NCBI RefSeq assembly: GCF_000316115.1
Contig: NZ_JH993797.1
Location: forward strand, 2,838,486-2,902,485
From: Leptolyngbya sp. PCC 7375
GTDB lineage: Bacteria; Cyanobacteriota; Cyanobacteriia; Phormidesmidales; Phormidesmidaceae
Direction of reading: 5' to 3'
DNA length: 64,000 nt
The notes beneath the pieces were generated by a model, which worked only from the letters and a program-made list of their open reading frames with translations, made no database searches and was not told the origin of the DNA. The translations under genes and the position numbers were made by a program. Shown piece by piece: positions 1-8,682 of this stretch (its first letter is position 1; each line of letters starts with the position of its first letter).

Positions 1-678
1 AAATGTGATGTTTTTATCAACAGCAAAAAATTCTATTTGATGGAACACTGCCGCATGAGTTGCATCAACTGTATCGCGACGATAGCAGCGCCCCGTAGCC
101 AAGGCCCGTAACGGCGGCTCATGATTTTCCATGTACCGGATTTGGGTATTGGACGTATGGGTACGCATCATCTTGCCGTTGGGCAAATAGAGGGTATCCT
201 GCATATCCCGAGCAGGGTGGTCAGGTAAGAAATTAAGGGCTTCAAAGTTGTAATAGTCCTCTTCGATTTCAGGTCCACTGGCCACCGTATACCCAAGGCC
301 CACAAAAATATCGGTAATCTGGTCAATAATGCTGTTGATAGGGTGAATCCTTCCCTGGGGTAAGTATGTTCCAGGCATTGACACGTCTAGGGTTTCAGCC
401 TCTAGCTGCGCTTGGATTTTGGCATCTTGCAAAGCGGTTTTACGCTCGTCAATGCTAGTTTGCAGCACTGTCTTGACCTGATTAGCCAAGGCCCCTATGC
501 GAGGGCGATCTTCGGCAGAGAGTTTGCCCATACCGCCTAAGATTTTGGAAAGCTTACCTTTTTTGCCCAAATAGCTCACCCGAAACTGGTCGAGTTCGTC
601 TAGGTTGCTTAAGGTTGCGATCTCATCGCTGGCTTCTTGCTGTAATGTACTCAGTTGCTGCTCTAGGTCGGTGGTCAT
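1..678 (-). CDS. pheS: Phenylalanine--tRNA ligase alpha subunit, N-terminal 226 residues (cut by window edge)
   Basis: The alpha subunit of the alpha2-beta2 phenylalanyl-tRNA synthetase carries the class II catalytic core that charges tRNA-Phe in the cytoplasm. The minus-strand frame is open from ATG at 678 to the window edge, which leaves 226 residues of a family usually about 330-340 long; the C-terminal part of the core lies outside. The N-terminus shows the coiled-coil tRNA-binding arm (MTTDLEQQLSTLQQEA), then the LNFLPDHPARDMQDTLY stretch and the class II motif 2 region (GRCYRRDTVDATHAAVFHQIE), all typical of PheS. It is divergent from surE, with 71 bases between the two starts. The identification is firm; nothing looks broken apart from the window cut. 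Confidence 0.95.
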   Translation of the reverse strand, partial: MTTDLEQQLSTLQQEASDEIATLSNLDELDQFRVSYLGKKGKLSKILGGMGKLSAEDRPRIGALANQVKTVLQTSIDERKTALQDAKIQAQLEAETLDVSMPGTYLPQGRIHPINSIIDQITDIFVGLGYTVASGPEIEEDYYNFEALNFLPDHPARDMQDTLYLPNGKMMRTHTSNTQIRYMENHEPPLRALATGRCYRRDTVDATHAAVFHQIEFFAVDKNITF

Positions 679-749
679 ACTGGCCAAAAAGTTGAAACGG
701 GAGGGGCACAAAAGACAACCTTTAGTCTACACCTAAGCTTTGATTCCCT

Positions 750-1583
750 ATGAAACTATTAATCAGCAACGATGACGGTATTTTCGCCACTGGCATTCGT
801 ACCCTCGCCAATACCCTGGCATCCAAGGGTCATGACGTGACCGTAGTCTGTCCCGACCGTGAAAGATCCGCCACAGGTCACGGCATTACGATGCACCGCC
901 CGATTCGAGCCGAACAGGTCCCCTCTGTTTACCATGAAAGCATTCAGGCATGGGCCTGTTCAGGTACCCCAGCCGATTGTGTAAAACTTGCCCTCGACGC
1001 CCTGTTAGACACAGCACCTGATTGCGTACTTTCAGGCATTAATCACGGGGCCAATTTAGGTAATGATGTCCTCTACTCAGGCACCGTATCAGCAGCCATG
1101 GAAGGCTTGCTAGAGGGCATCCCCAGTGTAGCCCTTAGCTTAGCCAGTTTTCATTATTCAGATTTTCAACCTGCAGCAGATTATGCCTGCCAGTTAGTGC
1201 AAACGCTGACACAGCTCGATCAGCCATTACTCCTCAACCTCAATATTCCACCTATAACGAAATCCAAAATACAGGGAATAACGGTAACCCGCCTAGGGAT
1301 ACGTCGGTACCGAGATCTTTTTGAGAAACGTATTGATCCCCGTGGAAAAACCTATTACTGGCTGGCAGGAGAAGTCTTAGAAGAAAGTGACAGCGAACTA
1401 TCCCATGGCTTACCCAATAGTTTGAATCAGGCGCAGACTATTGACTTTATGCATCGGTTTACCACCGACGTAAAAGCGATTAAAGCTGGCTATATTACAG
1501 TCACACCTCTACACTACGACCTCACAGCTTATAGTGACTTAGCGAGCCTACAAAGCCATTTACCTCAGCTGCTGCCTTGCTAG
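750..1583 (+). CDS. surE: 5'/3'-nucleotidase SurE
   Basis: SurE is a divalent-metal-dependent phosphatase acting on nucleoside 5'- and 3'-monophosphates and is linked to stationary-phase and stress survival. The 277-residue product starts with the metal-binding SNDDG motif (residues 6-10) and carries the second conserved block SGINHGANLGNDVLYSGTVS around residues 95-115, which holds the asparagine ligand. The length fits the family. The ATG follows about 70 bases after the divergent pheS start, so both genes probably share one promoter region. No oddities were seen. Confidence 0.95.
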   Translation: MKLLISNDDGIFATGIRTLANTLASKGHDVTVVCPDRERSATGHGITMHRPIRAEQVPSVYHESIQAWACSGTPADCVKLALDALLDTAPDCVLSGINHGANLGNDVLYSGTVSAAMEGLLEGIPSVALSLASFHYSDFQPAADYACQLVQTLTQLDQPLLLNLNIPPITKSKIQGITVTRLGIRRYRDLFEKRIDPRGKTYYWLAGEVLEESDSELSHGLPNSLNQAQTIDFMHRFTTDVKAIKAGYITVTPLHYDLTAYSDLASLQSHLPQLLPC

Positions 1584-1927
1584 CAAGAAGAGGAATGCCT
1601 TGCGCCTACTTTCGATAAAGCTTTGGGCAAACTGGCTGTAAGCAAGATGGCCTAACCTAAAATGCTTATTCAAACGCCCAACAATGCGATGAAGTCAGCT
1701 CGGATGTAAAAATCTTAACGATGGCCAATGTGCGCACTATGGCTTGATCTATAAAGACAGTCTGGGTTTACAAGCGATTTGTATGGATCACTGGGTAAGA
1801 TTACTCCTGATTACCATCTATTTCTCTAGAAAAAAGGGGGATACGCTACGCTAATGGGTTTAACCACTCTCGTCAATAGCCATTCAGCAAGATTCGCGTC
1901 CCTCATTAACGTCATTATTAGCCACTG
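1584..1927. other. Intergenic stretch without a recognisable gene
   Basis: I translated this stretch in all frames and found only short stop-bounded reading frames with no recognisable motif. There is no clear hairpin followed by T residues after surE. It presumably carries the promoter of the MBL-fold gene downstream. Confidence 0.5.
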
Positions 1928-2809
1928 ATGTCCGACTCGAATGCTCAATTTACGATTCACTTTTGGGGAGTACGAGGCAGTATCCCCTGTCCTGGTGCAG
2001 AAACAGTTCGCTACGGCGGCAATACTTCCTGTATCGAAATGCGAGTTAATGGTGAGCATTTGATTTTTGACGGCGGGACAGGCTTGCGCGAACTGGGACA
2101 GCATTTACTGAATGAAGGTAAGCCCATACGGGCCAGTATGTTTTTCACCCATTCCCATTGGGATCACATCCAAGGATTTCCATTTTTTGTGCCTGCTTTT
2201 TTACCCAGCAATCAGTTTGAGGTATACGGCGTAATTTCCCCCAACGGAGCCACCATCGAACAGCGTCTTAACGATCAGATGCTGCATCCTAATTTCCCGG
2301 TACCATTGCAGATTATGCAGGCCCAGCTGAAGTTCTGTGACTTATCCGTTGGTGAAACAGTCGCCATTGGAGACATCAATGTAACCAATGCTTTACTCAA
2401 TCATCCAGGTGAAGCAGTGGGTTATCGCGTGGAGTGGAATGGCCTCACAGCCGCCTACGTGACTGATACGGAGCATTTCCCTGAAAGACTGGATGAAAAC
2501 GTCTTATATCTAGCGCAAAATGCAGATGTGATGATTTATGACTGCACCTACACCGATGCAGAATATCACTCTGAAACCAGCAGTAAAGTTGGCTGGGGAC
2601 ATTCCACCTGGCAAGAAGCAGTGAAATTGGCAAAGGCTGCCAACGTGAAAAAACTAGTGGTCTTCCATCATGATCCACTTCATGATGATGACTTTATGGA
2701 CGATATTGGTCGCAAGACTGCTGCTGCGTTTCCCAATAGCATTGTGGCTCGCGAGGGCATGATTCTAGATCTAGCCGAACTGAAAGCGCTCGAATTAGCT
2801 CAACGCTAA
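1928..2809 (+). CDS. MBL-fold metallo-hydrolase (PhnP/ElaC-like lactamase_B_2 type)
   Basis: This is a 293-residue metallo-beta-lactamase-fold hydrolase. The signature THSHWDH (residues 74-80) supplies His75, His77, Asp79 and His80 for a two-metal site. Further ligands are likely in LLNHPG near residue 158, YVTDTEH near 178, and VVFHHDP near 248. The N-terminal FWGVRGSIPCPG and YGGNTSCIE are typical of the cyclic-phosphodiesterase/PhnP-like subgroup. The substrate cannot be told from sequence; a phosphodiesterase is the most likely chemistry. It stands alone between surE and the tRNA gene. I chose the ATG that gives the conserved N-terminus, because upstream codons are not conserved-looking. 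Confidence 0.85.
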   Translation: MSDSNAQFTIHFWGVRGSIPCPGAETVRYGGNTSCIEMRVNGEHLIFDGGTGLRELGQHLLNEGKPIRASMFFTHSHWDHIQGFPFFVPAFLPSNQFEVYGVISPNGATIEQRLNDQMLHPNFPVPLQIMQAQLKFCDLSVGETVAIGDINVTNALLNHPGEAVGYRVEWNGLTAAYVTDTEHFPERLDENVLYLAQNADVMIYDCTYTDAEYHSETSSKVGWGHSTWQEAVKLAKAANVKKLVVFHHDPLHDDDFMDDIGRKTAAAFPNSIVAREGMILDLAELKALELAQR

Positions 2810-3069
2810 GCTGACGGATGGTTCTAAACATGTAGACTTGACGCAGCCACATTGACCAGAGACCAGATGCACTGTCAGTGGGTGCAAGTTAAAAGCCTGG
2901 AAGTCTGATGATGCAGAGACAAAAACGCTTAAACTATGCATCTGAAAAAATTTATTCAGATAGCCTAATCACCTAAATACATCCTGTCTAGACATACCCT
3001 TAACAGCAATCAAGCCTGTAAAGCAGACTACAAAACCACTGACTAGACTCACTTATAGTTTATTTTGGA

Positions 3070-3141
3070 AGCGGGTGACGCGATTCGAACGCGCGACATT
3101 CACCTTGGCAAGGTGACGCTCTACCACTGAGCTACACCCGC
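3070..3141 (-). tRNA. tRNA-Gly(GCC)
   Basis: Read on the minus strand, the sequence folds as a complete cloverleaf: acceptor GCGGGTG pairs with CACCCGC, the D-arm is GCTC/GAGC, the anticodon loop TTGCCAA gives GCC, and the T-arm contains the invariant GTTCGAATC. The discriminator base is T, as usual for bacterial tRNA-Gly. The CCA end is not encoded, so it must be added after transcription; the nucleotidyltransferase family protein at 4429 is a candidate to take part in that. The gene is 72 bases including the discriminator. Confidence 0.97.
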
Positions 3142-3284
3142 ATTTGCCTTGTTTTGACCTTATCAAGGATGCCACAGAAAGTTTTTCCTTGTCAAACAAA
3201 TTCTAAAAAAACTTTCTGGAGTGGGTTTTAAGCACTTGAGAGTTCCGAATTCAAGGTACCCCCAAGTCGCCAACGCCCTAACTA

Positions 3285-3824
3285 TCAGACCTCTGCAGAC
3301 TTGGGCAATTGAGGCATCACACTGGACATCTCCAGAGCATTAGCTGGTTTAGGCAACTGAGACATTAGACTAGCCATCTCTAAGGCACTCATGGCGTAAT
3401 TCCAACCCAAGTTGCTTTTGATGCCTGCTCGTTCTAACGCCTGTTGCATAGAGTCAGTGGTTAAAATACCAAACACCACTGGAACGCCAGTTTGAAACCC
3501 TGCTGCTGCAATACCTTTAGAAACTTCAGCCGCAACATAGTCAAAGTGAGGGGTTTGACCACGAATGACAGCCCCCAAACAAATGATGGCATCGTATTGT
3601 CCACTGAGAGCCAGCTGTCGGGCCACTAAAGCCACTTCAAAGCTACCAGGGACCCAGGCGTAGTCTACTTGGTTACCATTGGGGTCTACATTTACACCAT
3701 GGCGCTTTAAGCAATCCTGACATCCCTCTAGCAATTTGTTAGTAACCAAATCATTGAATCGACCAATTACGATTGCAAATTTAGCAGCGCTGGCACGGTC
3801 GAAACTTCCTTCAAAAACAGCCAT
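3285..3824 (-). CDS. ribH: 6,7-dimethyl-8-ribityllumazine synthase with duplicated C-terminal tail
   Basis: RibH condenses the ribityl-aminopyrimidine with dihydroxybutanone phosphate in the penultimate step of riboflavin synthesis. Recognisable blocks are FNDLVTNKLLEGC (substrate site), WVPGSFEV, GAVIRGQTPHFDYV with the catalytic His93, and GILTTD. The product is 179 residues against about 155-160 in most homologues. The excess is explained by a 16-residue tandem repeat at the C-terminus: ALEMASLMSQLPKPAN (147-162) followed by ALEMSSVMPQLPKSAE (163-178), 11 of 16 identical. The first copy is the end of the normal final helix. psbZ lies just upstream on the same strand but is separated by its own terminator. 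Confidence 0.95.
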   Translation of the reverse strand: MAVFEGSFDRASAAKFAIVIGRFNDLVTNKLLEGCQDCLKRHGVNVDPNGNQVDYAWVPGSFEVALVARQLALSGQYDAIICLGAVIRGQTPHFDYVAAEVSKGIAAAGFQTGVPVVFGILTTDSMQQALERAGIKSNLGWNYAMSALEMASLMSQLPKPANALEMSSVMPQLPKSAEV

Positions 3825-3843
3825 GGAGTTCTCTACTTTTTCA

Positions 3844-3880
3844 AAAAAATAAGGTGGTAGGCCTCAATGAACTTACCACC
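3844..3880 (-). terminator. Intrinsic terminator after psbZ
   Basis: On the minus strand GGTGGTA (complement of 3874-3880) pairs with TACCACC (complement of 3853-3859) and the stem is followed by TTATTTTTTT. It sits about 80 bases after the psbZ stop and just before the ribH start. Confidence 0.7.
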
Positions 3881-3962
3881 CGATAGCAAATATTTTTCAC
3901 CAGTAAAACACTCAGCAATGACAGCTGCTTAAGTGCCCAAAACTAGGTTTCGAAATAATGGC

Positions 3963-4151
3963 TTACACCACAAAATAATTCAGACTACCTACCACAATTA
4001 CCAGGACTGCCCAGATAATAGAGCCAAGGAAAATCAATCGCTTAGATTGATCCCAGTTTTGGGGTGAAGCATAGGCCACGGGAACCCCAATAACCATAAC
4101 GAAAGACCAAACTACCAGAACAAACAGAAACAGTTGAAACAGGATAGACAT
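3963..4151 (-). CDS. psbZ: Photosystem II reaction centre protein PsbZ (Ycf9)
   Basis: PsbZ is a small two-helix membrane subunit of photosystem II that stabilises the supercomplex near CP43 in the thylakoid membrane. The 62-residue product has exactly the usual length, with two hydrophobic helices (about residues 4-24 and 40-60) joined by the polar loop SPQNWDQSKR. The family-typical N-terminus MSILFQ and the GVPVAYASP segment are present. It is followed by its own terminator and then ribH. Divergent to it, after about 280 bases, is the DHH-CBS-nucleotidyltransferase gene. Confidence 0.95.
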   Translation of the reverse strand: MSILFQLFLFVLVVWSFVMVIGVPVAYASPQNWDQSKRLIFLGSIIWAVLVIVVGSLNYFVV

Positions 4152-4428
4152 AACGCGCCACTCTCAAGACAGCAAAAAATCTGATTCACCGTGCCCAGTC
4201 GGAAAACTGCCATATTAACCGAATAGAATTTCGCCTCTAAAGCTGGGCAAGCATCTTAATCTATCGATGGTGATACAGTATGGAGCACTGATTGCTCTGC
4301 TTAGTAAGCTATCAAATATTAGGTACTTAAAGAAAGCGTTTTATTTGAATCCCTTGGGATTAATTTTTCTGAACTAATATTTGCAGATTGCCATCGACAA
4401 GTCAGTTGCTTGGGCTGATGGATCTCCT

Positions 4429-7170
4429 ATGGACTTAATCCTTTGCCATACCACTGCAGATTTTGACACGTTGGGAGCAGCGGTTGGCTTGGCTTGCCTG
4501 AATCCGGGCAGTCGGATTGTACTGACCGGTGGTGCTCATCCAACCGTCAAATCCTTTTTAGCCCTGCATCGGGATGAGTATCCCCTGATTGAACGACGGG
4601 CGGTGACGACGTGTATGATTCGTTCAATTACGTTGGTAGACACCCACCAACGTCATCGGGTAGGAACCGCCGCCGCTTGGATTGAACATGCGATCGCAGC
4701 CGAGCTACCCATCACAATTTATGACCACCATACGGAGTCTTCTCCTGATATGCCTGGCAAAACCCATATTGAGGCGGTAGGAGCCACTACCACCCTTGTG
4801 GTGGAAGCCTTACAACAGTCTGACAAACAGATTTCCTCTACCCAAGCCACAGTCATGGCCCTCGGTATCCATGTGGATACGGGTTCATTGACATTTGCCC
4901 AGACCACAGCTCGAGACGCCTATGCCCTGGCCTGGTTAATGGAGCAAGGGGCAAATCAGCAAACCATTGCTGAAGCAGTGGAACCCGGTTTATCAACCAC
5001 CCTCCAAAATTTGCTGAGCACAGCCCTGGACACCACAAAAATTCAGCAAATCGAAGGCTACACCATAGGCACTATCTATCTAAAAACAGACAATTTTGTA
5101 CCTGGGCTCTCAGGGTTGGCCAGTCATTTAATAGCTCTCTTAGGTTTGGATAGTTTACTGCTAGGGAGTGTTTACACATCTAAGGCCAAACCTCGGCTGA
5201 CATTAATTGGCCGTACCCGCCCTCAAACCGGCATGAACTGTCGGGCATTGCTTCAACCCCATGGTGGCGGAGGTCATGTCTGTGCGGCATCGGCGAATCT
5301 CACTTCCGATGAACCTGAAACCATCTTCCATCGGCTCTGTGATGCTGTTGTCCAATCCCACACCCAATCAGTCACAGCTCAGGATGTTATGTCTTCGCCA
5401 GTACGGACCATCCGACCAGCAACTACGGTAGCGGATGCACAGCGAATTTTACTGCGCTATGGCCACGCCGGTCTGTGTGTGGCTGACGACATCGGGAAAC
5501 TACAGGGAATTATTTCTCGGCGAGACATTGACTTAGCGCTACACCATGGTTTTAGTCATGCTCCGGTAAAAGGGTATATGACCCTCAACTTGAAGACCAT
5601 CACGCCTTATACCCCCCTGAGCGAGATTCAGGCCTTGATGGTCACCTATGACGTGGGTAGATTGCCCGTACTGGATGGAAATGAGCTGGTGGGTATTGTC
5701 ACCCGCACTGACGTTTTACGACAGATGTACCCACCTCAAGCGGTGGATGACGATGCCCTCACACCGCTCAAAACCAATGTATATGAAAGATTACAAACGT
5801 CGTTGCAAGCCTATCCCACAGCTTTAGAGTCCAAAGAGCTATGGACGTTGTTAACTCACATTGCCCTAGCGGCCCAGGAACAGGGGTGGCATCTCTATTT
5901 GGTGGGTGGAGCTGTACGGGATTTATTATTGGCTCCTATCGATCAAATGGTGCCCCTCAAAGACATTGACTTGGTGGTAGATAGCTTTCGATCTCCTGTT
6001 GTAGAAGGGGCCGGTATCGTTTTGGCCCAGCAGCTACAACAGCAGTACCCAGATGCTGAACTCCAGATCCATGGAGAGTTTCAAACCGCCGCTTTAATCT
6101 GGCGGACACGGGCTGGCCATGCTCCTTTGATGATTGATATTGCCACCGCCCGCACCGAGTTTTATCCCTATCCCGCTGCCAATCCAGAGGTTGAACCCAG
6201 CTCAATTCGCCAAGATCTCTATCGGCGTGACTTTACCATCAACGCCATGGCAATTCGTCTGACATCGCCTCAGCCAGGGTTGCTGCTGGACTTTTTTGGA
6301 GGCTATTTGGATATCCAGCAGCGCCAGGTGCGGGTACTCCATGCCAATAGCTTTATCGAGGACCCTACTCGCATTTTTCGAGCTGTACGTTTTGCCGTGC
6401 GTTTAGGCTTCGGCCTCGACTCTCAAACTGAAACTTTTATCCGTTATGCGGTAGATAGCGGCATCTATGCGGACCTGCAGGCACAGCAAACAAAGAAACG
6501 AATGCCAGCCCTGCAAACACGACTCAAAGCTGAGCTGACCTATATTTTCCAAGCCGATTACTGGGCTCAGTCCCTAGGATTATTGGATAAGCTCGGTGCT
6601 CTAAGCTGCTTGCATCCATCTTTGACCATTGATGCAGACCTATGGCGGCAGATGCATCGAGCCGGTCGTTGGCGGCAGCGATTTATCGATGAAGTGGGCA
6701 AAGATATTGGTGTGGAAGCCTGGCTCATTAGGCTTGAGGTTTTGCTGGCAAGGGTGGAGGTGCGATCGCAAATAGCAACCAACTTACAGTTACCCCTCGG
6801 CTCAATTCAGCGATTACAACAGCTAGCACAGGTTGAAAATCAATTGTTAGAACAGTTTCAGCACGCTGATCAGCCCCAGCCTAGCTTTATCTATCAGACC
6901 TTAGCCCCCCACGACCTACCTAGCCTATTGCTGATTAGCGTACGCCATCCTCGATCAATTGGCACTTACATTTGGTATTACATCAGCCATCTGATTCACA
7001 TCTGCCCTCCCATTAATGGACATCACCTTAAACAGTTGGGTTACATTCCTGGCCCTCTATATCGTCAAATATTGACCGCTCTAACCCATGCAACCCTAGA
7101 TGGAGAGATCAATTCCATAGCTTCAGCTGAAACCTACCTGCATCATCACTATCCCCTTGAAGTTAAGTAG
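4429..7170 (+). CDS. DHH / CBS / tRNA nucleotidyltransferase (CCA- or A-adding family) fusion protein
   Basis: This 913-residue protein joins three units. The N-terminal DHH phosphoesterase unit has DFDT (11-14), DTHQ (71-74), DHH (99-101) and a DHHA1 domain with GGGGH (279-283). Two CBS domains cover about 319-376 and 382-440. A class II nucleotidyltransferase follows, with GGAVRD (493-498), DIDLVVD (512-518), RRDFTINAMA (599-608) and DPTRIFRAVRFA (645-656). Families with this architecture add all or part of the tRNA 3' CCA; in some bacteria, including a cyanobacterium, CC-adding and A-adding activities are split between paralogues, so the exact activity is open. The frame is open upstream to a TTG at 4381, but ATG 4429 begins the conserved MDLILCHTTADFDT, so I prefer it. 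Confidence 0.88.
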   Translation: MDLILCHTTADFDTLGAAVGLACLNPGSRIVLTGGAHPTVKSFLALHRDEYPLIERRAVTTCMIRSITLVDTHQRHRVGTAAAWIEHAIAAELPITIYDHHTESSPDMPGKTHIEAVGATTTLVVEALQQSDKQISSTQATVMALGIHVDTGSLTFAQTTARDAYALAWLMEQGANQQTIAEAVEPGLSTTLQNLLSTALDTTKIQQIEGYTIGTIYLKTDNFVPGLSGLASHLIALLGLDSLLLGSVYTSKAKPRLTLIGRTRPQTGMNCRALLQPHGGGGHVCAASANLTSDEPETIFHRLCDAVVQSHTQSVTAQDVMSSPVRTIRPATTVADAQRILLRYGHAGLCVADDIGKLQGIISRRDIDLALHHGFSHAPVKGYMTLNLKTITPYTPLSEIQALMVTYDVGRLPVLDGNELVGIVTRTDVLRQMYPPQAVDDDALTPLKTNVYERLQTSLQAYPTALESKELWTLLTHIALAAQEQGWHLYLVGGAVRDLLLAPIDQMVPLKDIDLVVDSFRSPVVEGAGIVLAQQLQQQYPDAELQIHGEFQTAALIWRTRAGHAPLMIDIATARTEFYPYPAANPEVEPSSIRQDLYRRDFTINAMAIRLTSPQPGLLLDFFGGYLDIQQRQVRVLHANSFIEDPTRIFRAVRFAVRLGFGLDSQTETFIRYAVDSGIYADLQAQQTKKRMPALQTRLKAELTYIFQADYWAQSLGLLDKLGALSCLHPSLTIDADLWRQMHRAGRWRQRFIDEVGKDIGVEAWLIRLEVLLARVEVRSQIATNLQLPLGSIQRLQQLAQVENQLLEQFQHADQPQPSFIYQTLAPHDLPSLLLISVRHPRSIGTYIWYYISHLIHICPPINGHHLKQLGYIPGPLYRQILTALTHATLDGEINSIASAETYLHHHYPLEVK

Positions 7171-7455
7171 CAAACAGAAGTTAAGTAGCAAACAATTTAA
7201 ATTGGTCGAAATCCTCTAACACGAGTTCATATAGCCATAAAGGATTAAAAGTTACTTAGCTAATACCATTGCCATTTCTCCACTGCTATCGATAAAGTTG
7301 GAAACTGAGGAAATATTAAATCCCATCCGCACTTAACTCACCTGGCAAGCCTCAAATGTTCTAGTGAAGCTTGCGGCCTATCAGACAGCATCGTTGTTTC
7401 ATCCTCTTATCCTCAAAACTTTCAGCGACTTCTTACTGAAGCTTTTTGTGTTCGT

Positions 7456-8145
7456 ATGCAGATAATGCCGCCGCCAACTAGATCCACTGTGAAGACTTCA
7501 AGGCCAAAATCTGTCAGAGTTTCCAAACGGAAATTATTCTCTTTAGTTGCAACAGCAGCTTTAGCCAGTACCCTGGGTATTGCTATGGGCAGCACCTTGC
7601 GTTTTCAAGTATTAGCTGTGAGTCCAGCACCACTGTTTAATCCCCAACAAAACTTTCCTCCGTTAGCAGAATGGCCTCCCCAGGTACCCTTAGCTAAAGA
7701 GCGTAATGCCTTTGATATTGATCAAGAAAAGTCAATATCGCCCCCTCAGTTGGTTTACACCAATACTCCCGATACGGATGTCGAAAACTATAACGTCAGC
7801 GAAGACATCTACAGCGATGAAGAATTTCCTGCTGAGGAAGCTGTAATTCTAGACGATACTTCTAGCCCAATTCCAGCTACCTCCAATGGAAAAGATGATG
7901 TACGGGATATTACGAACGAAGTTTTCGAAGAAGAATCCTTACCTCCAGTAGTCTCAACCAATAGAGGAGAGCTCACCCCTGAGCCTGGCTTCATCAATGA
8001 GCCACCAGCTGACTACACAATCCCCTTAACTGAAACGCCTTCTTGGTTTAACAAGCAGCCCGCGTCAGAATCTCAGTTTGAAGATGGGCCGATTATTATC
8101 GCTCCGGAAGAACCCATCCAGTCATCTGATTTACTGTCAGATTGA
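7456..8145 (+). CDS. Hypothetical protein with N-terminal membrane anchor and acidic tail
   Basis: I do not recognise a named family. The 229-residue product begins with a basic stretch (SRPKSVRVSKRK, about residues 16-27), then one hydrophobic segment (about 28-52, LFSLVATAALASTLGIAMG), then a proline-rich PLAEWPPQVPL stretch. The remaining part is very acidic and looks disordered (many D/E, with P and S). This is a membrane-anchored or secreted topology with the acidic tail outside the cytoplasm. It lies between the nucleotidyltransferase and a small cyanobacterial gene, both on the same strand but with gaps over 100 bases, so an operon is not obvious. Confidence 0.65.
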   Translation: MQIMPPPTRSTVKTSRPKSVRVSKRKLFSLVATAALASTLGIAMGSTLRFQVLAVSPAPLFNPQQNFPPLAEWPPQVPLAKERNAFDIDQEKSISPPQLVYTNTPDTDVENYNVSEDIYSDEEFPAEEAVILDDTSSPIPATSNGKDDVRDITNEVFEEESLPPVVSTNRGELTPEPGFINEPPADYTIPLTETPSWFNKQPASESQFEDGPIIIAPEEPIQSSDLLSD

Positions 8146-8266
8146 CTTAACTACAGTAGATTAGAAAAGTTTCCATCTATAGAAAATATTGGGTGGGTTT
8201 GGTTATTGGGCTCAGGTAGTCTTAAACCATGGGTATAATGTCGCTTAGATATCCGTAATTTTTTTT

Positions 8267-8566
8267 ATGAGCAATCCAACGCTGCAAGCGTTCTTTCTGG
8301 GACGTGCCTTAGCAACGGCTATCGGTGAAAAAGTTGAGGAAGCTATTACTACTGGCATGAGTGGTGTTGGCCGCTTTGACGCTGAGCAGAGAGAATGGCT
8401 ACATCGATTTGTTGAAGATGTTTTTGAACAGGCTCAATCCTCCCAAGCAGGGATGGACTCTGAGACTGATGATGGTGTAGGTGAAGATCTGCAGGCAACA
8501 ATCGATAATCTGCGCGCTGAAATTGCTCAAGTGCGTGTTGCTCTACAGCAATATCGTTCTTCTTAA
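8267..8566 (+). CDS. Small conserved cyanobacterial protein (DUF6825-like)
   Basis: The 99-residue product has the pattern of a short conserved cyanobacterial family that I recall as DUF6825: LQAFFLGRALA near the N-terminus, then GRFDAEQREWLHRFVEDV. The last 30 residues (DLQATIDNLRAEIAQVRVALQQ) form a likely coiled coil. No enzymatic motif is visible and its function is unknown. A strong hairpin follows the stop at 8574, so the gene appears to be its own transcription unit. Confidence 0.75.
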   Translation: MSNPTLQAFFLGRALATAIGEKVEEAITTGMSGVGRFDAEQREWLHRFVEDVFEQAQSSQAGMDSETDDGVGEDLQATIDNLRAEIAQVRVALQQYRSS

Positions 8567-8573
8567 TTTCTAG

Positions 8574-8621
8574 ACGACGCTCCTACGGTTAGATGTGAGC
8601 ATCTAACTGTAGGAGCGTCGT
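8574..8621 (+). terminator. Long perfect hairpin after the DUF6825-like gene
   Basis: ACGACGCTCCTACGGTTAGATG (first arm, 8574-8595) pairs with its complement at 8600-8621 over 22 bases with a single G-T wobble and the loop TGAG. No T-run follows (TCTTAAC), so it may be a terminator, an mRNA-stabilising end or both. Confidence 0.6.
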
Positions 8622-8682
8622 TCTTAACAGTTTCGCGTTCCGTTCATAGTTATAAGAAGCCGCTGGCCATCTAGGAGACTGC

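Noticed and set aside
760..772. ATCAGCAACG within surE, identical to the terminus of the 86-bp repeat
   Set aside because: It encodes the conserved metal motif ISND of SurE and has no second terminus nearby.
1700..1853. Short plus-strand frame (HYGLIYKDSLGLQAI...) after surE
   Set aside because: No start codon with a ribosome-binding site, stop-bounded at about 50 residues, and no family resemblance; a gene remnant cannot be shown.
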